Shown here piece after piece: positions 1 to 10,710 of a stretch of DNA of 64,000 nt. Each line of letters starts with the position of its first letter. The first letter of the stretch is position 1. The notes below the pieces were generated by a model that was given only the letters and a program-made list of their open reading frames with translations, made no database searches and had not been told where the DNA came from. The translations under genes were made by a program, and so were the position numbers. The stretch lies in assembly GCF_937616625.2 (NCBI RefSeq), contig NC_065577.1:38407001-38471000 (forward strand), written 5' to 3'. Source of the DNA: Mercurialis annua (lineage: Eukaryota > Streptophyta > Magnoliopsida > Malpighiales > Euphorbiaceae).

Positions 1-403
1 GCATCAAAGGCCTCCATCCTATCAAAAATCAGAAACCACAACAAATATCAATAAAACTAAGTACAACACACCAATAAAAAAGCAAACTTTACACAAGAAC
101 TGAATTATTTATACTAAAAACTTAAACTTTAGAGATCAAAAATGCATATAATTGAATGGTAGGAGTACCTCTTAATTGGGTATTGCTAAAAAGCGAAGCA
201 CAAGTTGCCATTTTTGTGTTTAGAGAGGGAACGTTATCAGTTTAACTAACCAGTGATGGGCTTTATCAGTTACTTAAACGGCACCGTTTTTTAGTATTTT
301 TTTTTTATTTTGTGATGTTTTAAAGACCAATTTTTTAAATTAAAAAAAAAGGAACAATGGCTTGAAAAACCTCAAAGTTAGGGTTTTGGAGTAGAAAGGA
401 ACA
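1..403 (+). promoter_or_regulatory. Upstream region and 5' UTR of the PHIP1-like gene
   Basis: No gene is seen here. A TTAGGGTTTT motif (telo-box, the reverse of AAACCCTAA) lies about 25 bases before the ATG at 404. Telo-boxes are common near the transcription start of plant ribosome-biogenesis and translation genes, which fits a nucleolar RNA-binding protein downstream. Near 279 the short palindrome-like AAACGGCACCGTTTT occurs. I see no convincing TATA box. A second translation start just upstream is ruled out by the poly-A/T tracts and lack of an open frame. Confidence 0.45.
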
Positions 404-3400
404 ATGGTGTTATCAAACAAGAAGCTAAAGCAGAAGCTAAGAGTAGCAAAGGTACAATCTTTACTCACAACTGACTGTAATTCAAAGCAATTACCAACTC
501 AGAATGGTACTTCAAGGCTTCAAGAGCTTTTAGAAGCATCAAAACAGAGATCAAAAACAGCCAAGAAGGAAAAAAGAAGAGAAAAGATTCAACCTTTACA
601 AGGATTAGTTGATACCCAATTGGAAAATAATGGGGAAAATAAGTTAGTTGAGGAGAAAAATGAAAAGGGTTTGGTTGGTGAGGGTAATGATGGTGAAAAT
701 AATGAAGAAAATATTAAGAAGAAGAAGAAGAAGAGGAAGAGAGATGACGGTGAAAGTAAAGAAAATGGTGGAGTGGAAAATGGTGATAATGGGGCGGTGA
801 AGGAAACGAAAAAGGCGACGAAGAAAAAGAATAAGAAGAAAAAGAGAAAAAGCAAGAAGGCTAAGAATGTGGAGGTTAAAGAAGTAGGTGGTGAGGCAAA
901 AGATGCAGTTGAAGTAACTAATGTAATCAGTGAAAGGTAGTTTGGATTTTGATGTTCTTAATGGTTTTGTTTGATTTATTATTGGTTTGTGTTTTATATT
1001 ATTTGTTATGCTATTGTTGTTATGGTGTTGTTCAAAGTTGTGTTTCTTGATAAGTTGATTTGTGTAAGAATCCTTTGTGTTTTCTTGTATTGATTTTGAG
1101 TTTTAATGGAAACTTTGGTGATTGTTTTAATGTCTTGCAGTCATATAAATGAGGAATCTGCGACGAAAGTTTATGTGGGAGGCATTCCTTATTACTCAAC
1201 GGAGGATGATATTCGAAGTTTCTTTGAGAGCTGTGGCACCATAACTGAAATTGATTGTATGACATTTCCTGATAGTGGGAAGTTTAGAGGAATTGCTATT
1301 ATTGGTTTCAAGGTAATTCTTGTTCTTAACTATGCTGCAATAGTAATTTTATGAAAGTTTCAACAGTCAACAATTTACTTGTAAAATAACTTAAATCTGA
1401 CAGTGATCTCAACATTCAAAAGTGTTATGGTTGAAGACTTTTCATTCACTAAGTCTTATGTAATGAATGTGAAAATGAAAACCATGAATTTTTTTCTGCG
1501 AACCTGAAAAGTCTTTTCAATTAAAAGTGACGGGTACTTGTAGGCTTCTACGAGGAATGTGAATTTAAAATGTGGAAGAATAATCTCTCACACACATAGA
1601 GAAAAGAGTCAGGATCACTGAGAATATTTACTATTACAAAGAAATTCTGGAATATGTGACCTGCTTCCGTGCAGTTATATTAGGCATCTAGATATAGTGG
1701 GATGTAGAATACTCTCATGGAAACTGAGTTGTGTGTATTCTTTGTCTGTCAAAGATTAGGTCTGCCTCCCTGTATCTTCTAAATGAGCATTATGATAAAT
1801 TTCTATGACCTTATTGTGTTTCTCCCCAAAATATTTTCTTTTTTGTTGGACAAAGTACATGATGGCACCGAGTTGCTTCAAGAGACTATCAAAACATTAT
1901 GAAAATGGTTTTATAGCTTTTCCCAAATTCTCATGAGCACATGTGATTTCCTATTTTTTCTCTGCTGCACCAATCATGTACTAACTAAATCATTTCACTC
2001 TACTTGTCATTATTTTTCTCGTATCGTTTGCTTTGTACAAATGAAGAGTGTAGTAGTGTACTACATGTCTGTCTGGCTGTTCCGATAGAATCTTTTGTCT
2101 TGCATTTATAAATTGATATTTAATAGGAGAAAAAGGTTCAATAGAGATGCGTATCTTCTGATATTAGTCGAAGGAGATTAAGAACCCTTACACTCTAGAG
2201 CTTTACCGGCAATTACTATCTTATTATAGATATTGCATTTTGGTTTCCCAGATTTTTTAGTTCTTTCTGTGCTCAACATTGTCGCTAAACAAAGTAAGAA
2301 GTTGCTCAGGAAACCAGATCGCCAGAATACCATGATTTTCTGCTTCTTTTTTTTTTCTTAACAAGAAAATGCCATTGATGTGCTTCTGCAGTTGGATTGG
2401 ATACTTCTTGCGACTGGACAATTAACATATTATTTGCTAAAATTTTAAGATCTATCCGCATTAATAATATCTGTAGAGATGAAAATTGCTATAAGATGAA
2501 CCCAACGACATAGTGAACTAACTCACTTGATTTTCTGAACCAGCATCATGCATGCTACAATTTACAACCTGTTAATCCACAATAGACATGGGAATGATCG
2601 AAAAATATACAACTTATTTTCTAAGCTTTGGTATTTCTAAAACTATGATGAACCTTAAAAGTCTTGAAATTTGAATTATTTATTGTTAATATCATGGTAG
2701 GTTTTCTGGAACAATGTATTGATTCTACTAAAATCATGTTTTGCAGACTGAAGCCGCAGCTGGACGGGCCTTGGCTCTTGATGGATCTGACATGTGGGTA
2801 ATTTCTAAATAATGTGCTTTACCCTGCAAAAATCAATTTTTTTATTTTTTCCACATCATTCTTATGAAACTTTTAACACATCCAGGGGTGGATTTTTTCT
2901 GAAAATTCAACCATACAAGATGACTCGAATGCCTCAAGCCAAAAAAGTGTCTGATTTTGCCCCTACAATAGTCGAGGGTTACAATAGAATCTATGTCGGA
3001 AATTTGTCATGGGACATAACTGAGAAAGACCTGAGGGATTTTTTCTCAGATTGCAAGATATCTTCAGTACGGTGGGGTACGGATAAGGAAACTGGAGAAT
3101 TCCGGGGCTATGGCCATGTGGACTTTTCTGACAATATCTCATTATTGATGGCATTAAAGTTGGATCAGCTGATTGTATGTGGACGAGCCATCAAGATAAG
3201 CTGTGCAGTTCCTTTAAAAAAAGGAGAAGCACATTCAACTCCAGCTCCCAAAGCCACAGCACATTCAACTCCGGCTCCCATAGCCACAGCACAATCAACT
3301 CCAGCTCCCATAGCCACATTTAATGAAGCTGATGATGGTGGTTTGAGTGCAGTCAGCGGTAAGATGAGGAGGAGGACCTGCTATGAGTGTAATCAGAAAG

Positions 3401-3993
3401 GTCATGTTTCTACAGCTTGTCCGAACAAACTTGCAACTGCACCGACATCCGCGGGTGAAGCGGCATCTAGAGACATTGGAGCTGATAATGATGGGTTGAT
3501 CATCAGGTCCTCCTCCGCAGCCACAGGTTATGAGGCTTATAACAATGCTAGTGCAAGTATTACTGCACCAAAATACACCGATAATGAAGCCGATAACAAT
3601 GGGGTGACTGTAAGCAGCGGTAAGATGAGGAGGAGGACCTGCTATGAGTGTAATCAGAAAGGTCATGTTTCTACAGCTTGTCCGAACAAACTTGCAACTG
3701 CAGTGACAACCATGGGTCAAGCGGCTGATAACAATGCAAGTATCGCGGCATCCAGAGAGACCAGTAATGCAGCCAATAATGATGGGTTGATTATCAGGTC
3801 CTCCTCCTCAGCCACTGGTTATGAGGCTGATTACAATGCTAGTGCAAGTATTGCTGCACCCAAAGACACCGATAATGAAGCCGATAACAATGGGGTGACT
3901 GTAAGCAGTGGTAAGATAAGGCGGCGGACTTGCTATGAATGTAATCAGAGAGGTCATATTTCTACAGCTTGTCCAAACAAGAAAACAACCTAA
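404..3993 (+). CDS. PHIP1: PHIP1-like RNA-binding protein (two RRMs, three CCHC zinc knuckles)
   Basis: Four exons by GT-AG sites and frame: 404-936, 1141-1312, 2747-2793 and 2886-3993, giving 619 residues. The N-terminus (1-177) is very basic, with runs of Lys/Arg and Glu like a nucleolar targeting tail. RRM1 is about 187-262 (RNP2 VYVGGI, RNP1 FRGIAIIGF) and spans three exons. RRM2 is about 286-362 (RNP2 IYVGNL, RNP1 FRGYGHVDF). Three CX2CX4HX4C zinc knuckles start near residues 416, 503 and 600. Arabidopsis PHIP1 binds phragmoplastin and Ran2 mRNA at the forming cell plate and has the same order of domains, with three knuckles. The exon 3 donor is chosen as GT at 2794 because only this keeps the frame into RRM2; the better-looking GTAATT at 2798 shifts it. 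The 3' flank is the left edge of a large duplication. Identification is from domain order and characteristic N-terminal residues, so it is firm for the family. Confidence 0.92.
3229..3318 (+). repeat. Three 30-bp tandem repeats coding a Pro/Thr/Ala linker
   Basis: Three in-frame units at 3229-3258, 3259-3288 and 3289-3318 encode the decapeptide AHSTPAPKAT with small changes. They sit between RRM2 and the first zinc knuckle of the PHIP1-like protein and probably form a flexible linker. The near-identity of the units at DNA level points to recent expansion. Confidence 0.9.
3361..3990 (+). repeat. Zinc-knuckle repeat units inside the PHIP1-like gene
   Basis: The knuckle-coding segment occurs at 3361, 3622 and 3913, so the spacings are 261 and 291 bp. 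Units 1 and 2 are identical for about 80 bases. Units 2 and 3 also share their long Asn/Asp/Ser-rich linker (period 291 bp, 97 residues). Arabidopsis PHIP1 also has three knuckles, so the number is old, but the near-identity of units suggests recent duplication or gene conversion. Confidence 0.88.
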
Positions 3994-4044
3994 ACAAGTT
4001 CTAATGCGATTTAAGCATTTATGTAATAGTCTTTGTGCTATTTC

Positions 4045-5036
4045 AAATTGCATGAAGAGCCATATTAATATTCATTGGGGTTGGATGAGTCATAGGCAGT
4101 CGCACAATTTTGAGCTTTTGAGTTTTTATTTGTCAAACCATTTGGTTTAAATACACACCGCTGTAAAACGTGATCCTTTAATGAATTTATTTATTTTCCT
4201 TTTTCAGTATCGATGTTTTGTGTTTCCTAAGCTTTTGCCGTCCCAGAAAACTGCGGATGGAGATTGATGCAATCTTGTATTTTTTCTGTGGGAGCTTAAT
4301 TCTGAACCCCACTATTTAAATCTATAATGGTCAAGACACTGCAAGATTATTATATTCAGTTTTGTTTATTATCAGCAGGACAGGTTTAGAACACAAGGTT
4401 TTGTGTGTTGATTCTGATAATTGGTATTTGCTTTTCATCAATCAAGGTGAGAAACTATATTTCTTAGTTTCAGATGTGCTTGCATATATCTATTCTTGCT
4501 CCGTTTGGAAATTCTTTGATCCTAATTTTTGCTTCCATGTATTTATTTGCACAGATGTCTAAGAATCAAGAATCTAAATTCAGCTGCAGCAGAAGTGTTG
4601 ATTTTCAGCATCCTTTTTGGAGAATTCGAGAAATGCAAGAACAGGAAGACTTACCAATTAGACAAGGTATAGGTACAAAAAATAGAACGTTAGATACAGA
4701 ATATTGTCAATGATCATAGATTTTTTTTTTTGAGAGGATTCAATGATCATAGATTATAACTCCTATTTGGATCTAGTAAACTTAGCACTTTCTTGATTTC
4801 CAAACAGAAAGTTTGAAAATCACATGAACTGCCAAATTCATTTCTCTTATTTCGATTTCATGGAGATGGCTTTGACTTGCATTTGTATAAAATAATTGAA
4901 GTTTTATCCTAAGTTCATGTTGGTCAATGATTTGAAATTTAGAAACTTTATCTAATGATCAATCCAAGGGAGGATGCTGTAGACATCAATAGTTTCTCTT
5001 TTTTGTTTGATAGCAATCGTCTCTATAGGAGGAACT
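4045..5036 (+). other. PHIP1-like 3' UTR and intergenic DNA shared with block B
   Basis: No supported gene. This stretch matches 18972-19985 well, including a patch at 4359-4690 (matching about 19320-19665) that includes TTCAGCTGCAGCAGAAGTGT and a GACAGGTTTAGAACACAAGG string. Short open frames exist in both copies but their predicted peptides diverge by indels, so coding is unlikely. The first part is the PHIP1-like 3' UTR; the rest may be an untranslated upstream transcript or simply recent duplicate DNA. Confidence 0.6.
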
Positions 5037-5302
5037 AGGGGTGTGCAAAAACGGATTGAAACCGAAAGAACAATCTTAACCGAATTTTTTGCTTCAGTTC
5101 GGTTTTTTATTATGACAAAACTTTGGTTTTTTGGTTTTGTTCGGTTTTGGATATCAAAATTTTGAGTTAAATTTGAACGTAAATCAAACAGAAAATAACC
5201 AAACCAAATCAGGAAAACCCGACTGAACTGACGGGTTTCGTTTGAGAAATTAAAGTTTTTCAGAATTTTGGTTCGGTTTGGTTTGAACAAAATGGACCCC
5301 TA
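5037..5302. mobile_element. CGGTTT-rich inverted-repeat element, 9-bp TSD
   Basis: Starts AGGGGTGTGCAAAAAC and ends with CCCCTA. The interior is full of GGTTCGGTTT-type words on both strands, so it can fold back on itself. It is flanked by ATAGGAACT on the right (5303-5311) and a slightly expanded copy on the left. The equivalent site in block B (around 19968) is unfilled and reads CTCTATAGGAACTCTCT. A 9-bp duplication is typical of Mutator-like transposition, but the element has no coding capacity. Confidence 0.75.
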
Positions 5303-5366
5303 ATAGGAACTCTCTATTCCCTTTTACGTGCAGCAATTCCGATTCTTAACTCCAAGCTGCTCCCTC

Positions 5367-5376
5367 TATAAATATA
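5367..5376 (+). promoter_or_regulatory. TATA box of the SOSEKI gene
   Basis: TATAAATATA lies about 95 bases before the start codon at 5464, a normal distance for a plant core promoter with a short leader. The stretch from about 5400 on is T/C-rich like a 5' UTR. Block B has lost this promoter. Confidence 0.6.
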
Positions 5377-5463
5377 GGAATTGTACACTTCTTCAAGATA
5401 CATATTTAATTTTTCATTTTTTACTCTCTCTATTACCTCAGCCTTTCTTACTTATCTATTGTA

Positions 5464-6698
5464 ATGATGACTCCTGATTCTACAGAAGAAACAGGAGTAG
5501 TCATGCAAATGAATTATCAAGATAACGGAACCAATAATGGAGGAAACAAGATGCAGCTTCAACCCCAACCAGAAACTGAGAAAAAGGTACCTGTTGTCTA
5601 CTACCTATCGCGAAATGGACAGCTCGAGCATCCTCATTTCGCGGAGGTCTCACTTTCTTCTTCTCAAGGACTTTATCTTAGAGGTAACTCGTACTTAAAC
5701 GATACCAAACCCATAAATGTACATGCACTATGTTGCATGAAAACGGAAAACAACGAAATGGTATTTTTTTTTATAAGAATTGGTTATAAATATAAAGTTT
5801 CGGAATTTCATAAGCGTGTCTAATAATGAAAATGTAGGACTCGACAAGTTTCTTTACAACATACCATGAGCAATTGTTTCTTGACAGTTTGCTAGCTTAA
5901 AATTGCATCAGGATTGTAATGCTGACATTGTTTCTTTTTCCCTTATATTAGATGTGATAAATACATTAAACAATCTTCGAGGTCAAGGCTTAGCTAGCAT
6001 GTATTCTTGGGCTTCAAAACGGTAAAATTTTCAGACTTTTAAAGGGAGAAATTTTGCTGCGTGTTTTCATTTTCTCAGAAATCTCGATTGTTTCTATATT
6101 CAGGAGCTACAAGAATGCATTTCTATGGCAAGACTTGTCAACTGATGATTTCATATACCCTTGTCATGATCAAGATTACATTCTGAAAGGATCACTACTC
6201 TTTGAATCTTCTCCAATTTCTCAATCAATCAATTCAATGTCATCGTCATCTAACTCCAGACGCTCGGAGATGAACAACTCCAGCAGTGACACTGAGGACT
6301 CGGGTCCTCCAATTGCTAGAAGAAAAAATCATTTATTCAGTTCAATTGCTGACAATATTGATGAGCACAAAGTTGACGAGTCCAGAACGACAAGAGAATT
6401 CTCCGAAAAGGGCTCTGATGTATTAACACAGGCCGACAGTAACCGAAGAGTGGAAAGGGAAACTGAAAAAACTGAAGCTGAAGGACTTCACACTACAAAG
6501 CTGAAGAAAAAGGAGGCTTCCGTACCGACTTTGAAATCTATAGGGCTTTATCGACAAGCTAGTAATAGATATAAGCAGGATGCGAGGGTTAATCTTAGCT
6601 CGCATATGAATGAATCGGGGCTTCTGATGAAACTGATTGGATGTGGATGTGGCTCAAAAAAGTTCAAAGATTTTAATACAATGAAAAACAGGTATTGA
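5464..6698 (+). CDS. SOK: SOSEKI (DUF966) polarity protein
   Basis: Three exons, 5464-5683, 5952-6021 and 6104-6698, joined in frame, give 294 residues. Residues about 42-130 form the DIX-like SOSEKI domain, with VVYYLSRNGQLEHPHF, the GLYLRDVI segment across intron 1, RGQGLASMYSW, and SYKNAFLWQDLSTDDFIYP. Known SOSEKI proteins polymerise through this domain and mark cell edges and corners in plants, in a way compared with animal Dishevelled. After it comes a Ser-rich disordered region and, near residues 275-290, a conserved LMKLIGCGCGSK patch that is the family's downstream signature. The total is shorter than many SOSEKIs, and the exon ends with AAACAG then GTATTGA, so a further alternatively spliced exon is possible. 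The block B copy (20135-20885) is a pseudogene, so this is the only functional one here. Confidence 0.92.
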
Positions 6699-7204
6699 TC
6701 AATGGTGTATCTATCTGCAATATATGAGCATTGTAGAACAATGCATTACCTAGCTAGATAGCCTGCAAGGCAAGCCGAAACATGGAATTGCTTTCTGCAA
6801 GACGGTAACGAGTATATTGCATGGAAACTTTTTGAGTTTCAAGTTTTTTGAAAGCACTTCTAAAACTTCGAAACTCTATAACCTATTTTCGTAATATTAT
6901 GTCGTTTTTCTCATTTCTATATTTTTTTTGTGTCCGTGCTACCTAGGTGATGGGCATTGTGTTCTAATGTAATTTGCTTTCTTTGTGATGTGCTTGATAA
7001 AGAGAATAATGCCATTTTTTTGACTCATTGCTATTATGTTTGTAGGTATGTGATCTTGAAAGATGCATCAAGTCCTAATTTTAAGTGTTTCAAAATCTTG
7101 TAGAAAATTTGTAGATAAAGGATGAGCTACTTTTGTGTAACTCTAAAACGTAGCTTGATGAATTGAAGATCATTTTTTTTCTTTTTTATTGTGTGCGGTT
7201 GGAA

Positions 7205-7295
7205 ATTTTTGACGTTTGTGGAAGGATCTAATCCTATGATTATAGTAGAATGCCGATCAACGCATATACCATTTGAACTCATTAAGCTCATAGAG
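7205..7295 (-). repeat. Degenerate tRNA-derived SINE fragment
   Basis: Read on the minus strand it holds a TTCAAATGGTATATGC box-A-like string and a GGATTAGATCCTTCC segment in the box-B position, as in other copies at 21300, 38865, 41515 and 61795. It is also present in block B, so it was inserted before the duplication. Confidence 0.4.
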
Positions 7296-7386
7296 ACATT
7301 TTTTTATTTAAAAAAAAAACAAAGAGACATTTTAACATGTAAAACTTATGTCTAAAATTCATTATTGTCGAGGCAAGTAAAGTTTA

Positions 7387-7649
7387 GGCCTAACTGTGAA
7401 AAAAATCAAAACCTTTACAACTTGTTATAATTTAAACCAAAATTTTAAAATTTTATAATAATTACCATATTATATTTTTTTTTATAATAATAGCCAAATC
7501 GGGGGCCAAACCTGTAACAAAAAAGAAATTGCAAATTTGGCTATTATTGTAACAAAAAAAAATGTAATTTGGCTATTATTATACAAATTAAAAGGTTATT
7601 TTAAATTGCAAAAAATTATAAAGGTTTGGATTGTTTCCACCATTAAGCC
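7387..7649. mobile_element. 263-bp MITE with 9-bp TSD
   Basis: The ends are inverted repeats, GGCCTAACTGTG at left and the reverse of GGCTTAATGGTG at right, followed inward by matching CAAAACCTTTA/CCAAACCTTTA. It is flanked by TAAAGTTTA (7378-7386) and TATAGTTTA (7650-7658), a 9-bp duplication with one change. Block B lacks it. Mutator-type by TSD length. Confidence 0.8.
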
Positions 7650-7889
7650 TATAGTTTAATGATGAAAAATATGATTTAATTATTGTATCTTTCCACCCAT
7701 TATTATACAAAAAAATCCATTTTTTAATTTATTATTACGATTATTTTGTCATGGTTTAAAATAAAATATTCTTTTGGATATTTCCTTTTCACTATTTCAA
7801 TTTTATTTTTTCAAATAATTTAAATTATACTTATTTTTGTCCTTTGTTATTTCTTAAATAAAATATGATTAGAGTATAAAAATCTAATT

Positions 7890-8580
7890 GAAAATATAGC
7901 CGCCTTTTCTTCTCTTTTCTCTCTAAAAAACCCTAGCCGCCTCAAGCCTTTTTCTTATTTCTTCTTCGGCAGCCGTCGGCTTAATTTTTCTATTAACGGT
8001 AGCCATTCCTTTTATTTATGTTATTTTAATTTCATAGAAAATAATATATAGCCAATTTTTTTTCATTTTTCTGATGGATTAAAATTTATCACGAAACGCA
8101 ATTCAATTATCAAGAAGCGACAACAGATTGAAGATCTTTCAGTAACAAAATGGATTCGTCTATGAGCTATACTAGTTTAATTTATTTTTTATTATTTGTC
8201 TTTTTTATGAATGTTTTACTCTGTCTTTTCTTTATGAAAAGTTTGTTGTCCTTTCTGTGTGAAAGGTTTGTTGTCTCCTTTTTAGAAGGAGTTGCTGTCT
8301 CTTTTTTAGAAGGAGTTATATCAAATGTTGATTGAATCGGGTGTTGTGAATTTGCGGGTGTTTGGAGAAGTTTGAACAAAAAGTGATTGAAAACTGCACT
8401 TAATTCGCGAAACATAGTAATTTATTTTTATTCTCGTAAGTAAGGTCTGCGAATCAGACAATATGTTGTCTGTTCCATGTTAGGTCATCGGGTTTAGTTT
8501 TCAAATTATCCCGAATTTCTTACAAATGTAACTCTTTCATATTCAATTTAATGAGATCCGATGAATTCAAAAAAAATACC
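7890..8580 (+). mobile_element. ~690-bp retroposed-transcript-like element, copy A
   Basis: About 690 bp that also occurs in block B at 22294-23009, but at a different place within the duplicated unit, so it moved separately. It begins like an mRNA leader (TTCTCTTTTCTCTC, an AAACCCTAGCC telo-box, CTTCTTCGGCAGCCGTC) and ends in an A-run (ATTCAAAAAAAA), consistent with reverse transcription of a polyadenylated RNA. A 61-codon open frame, 8150-8335, is hydrophobic and made of the hairpin repeats described next; I do not count it as a gene. I do not recognise the parent transcript. Target duplications are not clear at this copy; they are clear in block B. Confidence 0.6.
8225..8315 (+). repeat. 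Four tandem hairpin units in the retroposed element
   Basis: Four short hairpins follow one another at a period of about 25 bp: 8225-8241 (CTTTTC-TTTAT-GAAAAG), 8250-8266 (CCTTTC-TGTGT-GAAAGG), 8275-8291 (CTCCTT-TTTAG-AAGGAG) and 8299-8315 (same with one G-U pair). Linkers are TTGTTGTC-like. The same set exists at 22649-22740 with compensating base changes in the first stem. Confidence 0.75.
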
Positions 8581-8658
8581 ATTAAAAATTCGGAAAATTC
8601 TACATAAAGTGTATTTTTTTAGATAAAGTTTTGGGATAAAAAATTAGGAGGCGCAATT

Positions 8659-9201
8659 AGGCCTGTGCAACGTTGGTTTCGGTCGGTTCGGTGAACTGGA
8701 TCAAAAAAACCAAAACTAAAAATAGGCCAAAATCCAAAATTGAATCGGTTCCAAAATAGACCAAAGACCGAAATTGAACCAAACTGAAAAATTCGGTTCG
8801 GTTCGGTTAAAAGCCGATTTTTAATTATTTTTTTTCTTCAGTTTTTTAATTTAAAAAATTAAAAAAATATTGATTAATAATAATTTTACATATGTTGTTT
8901 GTATATTTTATCTATTATAATAAATTTATTAACTTATATATTACATATTATTAAAGAATAAATACTAAAAAAGTATAAATAAACATATGAATTTTATTTT
9001 TTTCAAAAAAAAAAACATGTTATTCGGTTTTTTGATCGGTTCTGTTTGCAAAAACCTAAAACCAAATTGAAAACCGAATATCAAATTTTTAAATTGACAA
9101 AAAACAAATTAAATCGTTTTAACTAAAAACCGAACCAATCTTAAAACATTGGTTTGGTTCAGTTCGGTTTTTCGGTTCAATTCGGTTTTTGCACACCCCT
9201 A
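8659..9201. mobile_element. CGGTTT-rich inverted-repeat element, second copy
   Basis: Same type as 5037-5302: the left end has AGGCCTGTGCAACG and the right end TTTTTGCACACCCCTAG, with the interior rich in GGTTCGGTT and AACCGAA. It is flanked by GGCGCAATT and GACGCAATA, an imperfect 9-bp TSD. Block B at about 21710 lacks it. The AT-rich centre holds no coding frame. Confidence 0.7.
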
Positions 9202-10337
9202 GACGCAATAGAGCATCTTGGTTAGGTTGATACACTTTTAACGCCATCATCATTTATCCTGCCACAGTGCCACCAATAATAACATTAAAATAAAAATATT
9301 ACAAGATTCAATTACAAACCTTAAAGAAAATTAGAGAAAATGCTTTAAATGAAACAAAAAAAAAGCCAAAAAGCTAATAAAAATTCGTTCAAGATAAAAA
9401 TCGAGTTTGGAAGCAAAGAAAGTAAATCCATTTAGCAAAACCCAAAAGGTCGAAGAGATTCATCGAAGGACAAGTCTGGTGTTAGCAGTTGCGGCAATTC
9501 TAGCTCTACTAACGTATATTAAATTGTTGTAGTTAAAAAGCTCGTCGTTGGATGTTAGGTTGTGTCGATCGGTCCGTTTAGTGTGTGCACTTTGAGCTAC
9601 ATAGGACATACAAACCCAAGCTTCAACTGAATCGGTAAAACAAAATACCCTGAAAATATCGGCTCGAAAAGTTCAAACTAAAAAATTTCATTTTGTCCAT
9701 AAGCTCAATAGATTTGTAGTTTCTTAAAGGACTTTCTTATCATAAAATACAATAATACTTATAAAAATTATCTTTTATAAACATATAAAATATAAAAAAA
9801 ATTAAATCGAAACAAAGCCCAATATTATCATAGTAGAATTTTTAAAGTATATCAATCAAGAAAATGAAAAATAAAATTCAAAAAATCACAAAAATCCACC
9901 AAAAAAAGTCAAAAATTAACAAACTAAACAAAGTTGAAAAAATCTATATATAATTATTCTTTTTTGACAAACCATATAAAAATAATATTAAATAAATTTA
10001 TATATTATATTTATTTTTTTAATTTAATCCTAAATTTTAAAATCTGTCACTTTTATGCAAGAAATTTTATTTTTTTAATTCTATATACGGGGTCATAAAA
10101 TGCTGGCGTGACTGTAAAAAATGATTTTATCTCAGTAAAATCACACCAATAAATGAGTGTCACGTTAGCATATGTATTAAATTGAAAAAAACATACAACT
10201 TTCTGCATACAATTGATACATTTTAGAATTTATATTTAAATTGAAAAAACGAATATAGTTTATGAATTTATTAAACATCACTGAAATGAATAAAAGGAAA
10301 ATAAAAATGAAGAAAGAAACAAAACCCATAATATAAA
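9202..10337. other. Non-coding AT-rich DNA of block A
   Basis: No gene seen. Parts at about 9290-9470 and 9840-9950 match block B 21775-21965 and 22225-22290. The remainder is AT-rich and diverged. In block B the retroposed element sits at the point equivalent to about 9908. Confidence 0.6.
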
Positions 10338-10706
10338 AGGTTAACACATTTTAAGGTTCATAAATTTATTGTTTTTAGTTTATGTGGTCTCTAAACTTTC
10401 ATTTGGTCCTATATGATCCTTAAATTTTACAATTTTAGTTTATCTGATTTCTGAACTTCTATTTGATTTTATCTGATCTTTGAACTTTAATTTTTTTTTG
10501 TTTTTTCAAGTCCTCAAACAAATGGAAATTTAAAAACTAAATAAAATAAAAAATGTAAAGTTTAGGAGCCAAATTAGATAAAATGGAAGTTTAGGTATCA
10601 GATTAAAAAATATAAAATTGAGAGACCGAATAAGATTAAATAGAAGTTTAAGGACCGAATAAACTAAAAATTAAAAATTAAGAGACCTTAAAAATATGTT
10701 AATCCT
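10338..10706. mobile_element. MITE with inverted ends, host of a nested insertion
   Basis: The left end AGGTTAACACATTTTAAGG is matched in reverse by CCTTAAAAATATGTTAATCCT at the right. The interior also folds back (TTTAGTTTATNTGAT words against ATAAACTAAA words). Flanking bases AATATA are shared at 10330 and 11962, the second being beyond the element nested in its right end. Block B (around 23158) has the empty site. Confidence 0.7.
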
Positions 10707-10710
10707 AATA

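Noticed and set aside
589..855. Minus-strand Phe-rich frame opposite the PHIP1 first exon
   Set aside because: Mirror image of the Lys-rich coding sequence on the plus strand.
2798..2803. GTAATT as the donor of PHIP1 exon 3
   Set aside because: It looks like a better donor but leads to the wrong frame in the next exon; GT at 2794 restores the RRM reading frame.
8150..8335. 61-codon hydrophobic protein, also at 22574-22759
   Set aside because: The frame is formed by hairpin repeats in a retroposed unit; changes between copies follow base pairing better than amino-acid constraint. Not called as a gene, though the parent transcript could encode it.
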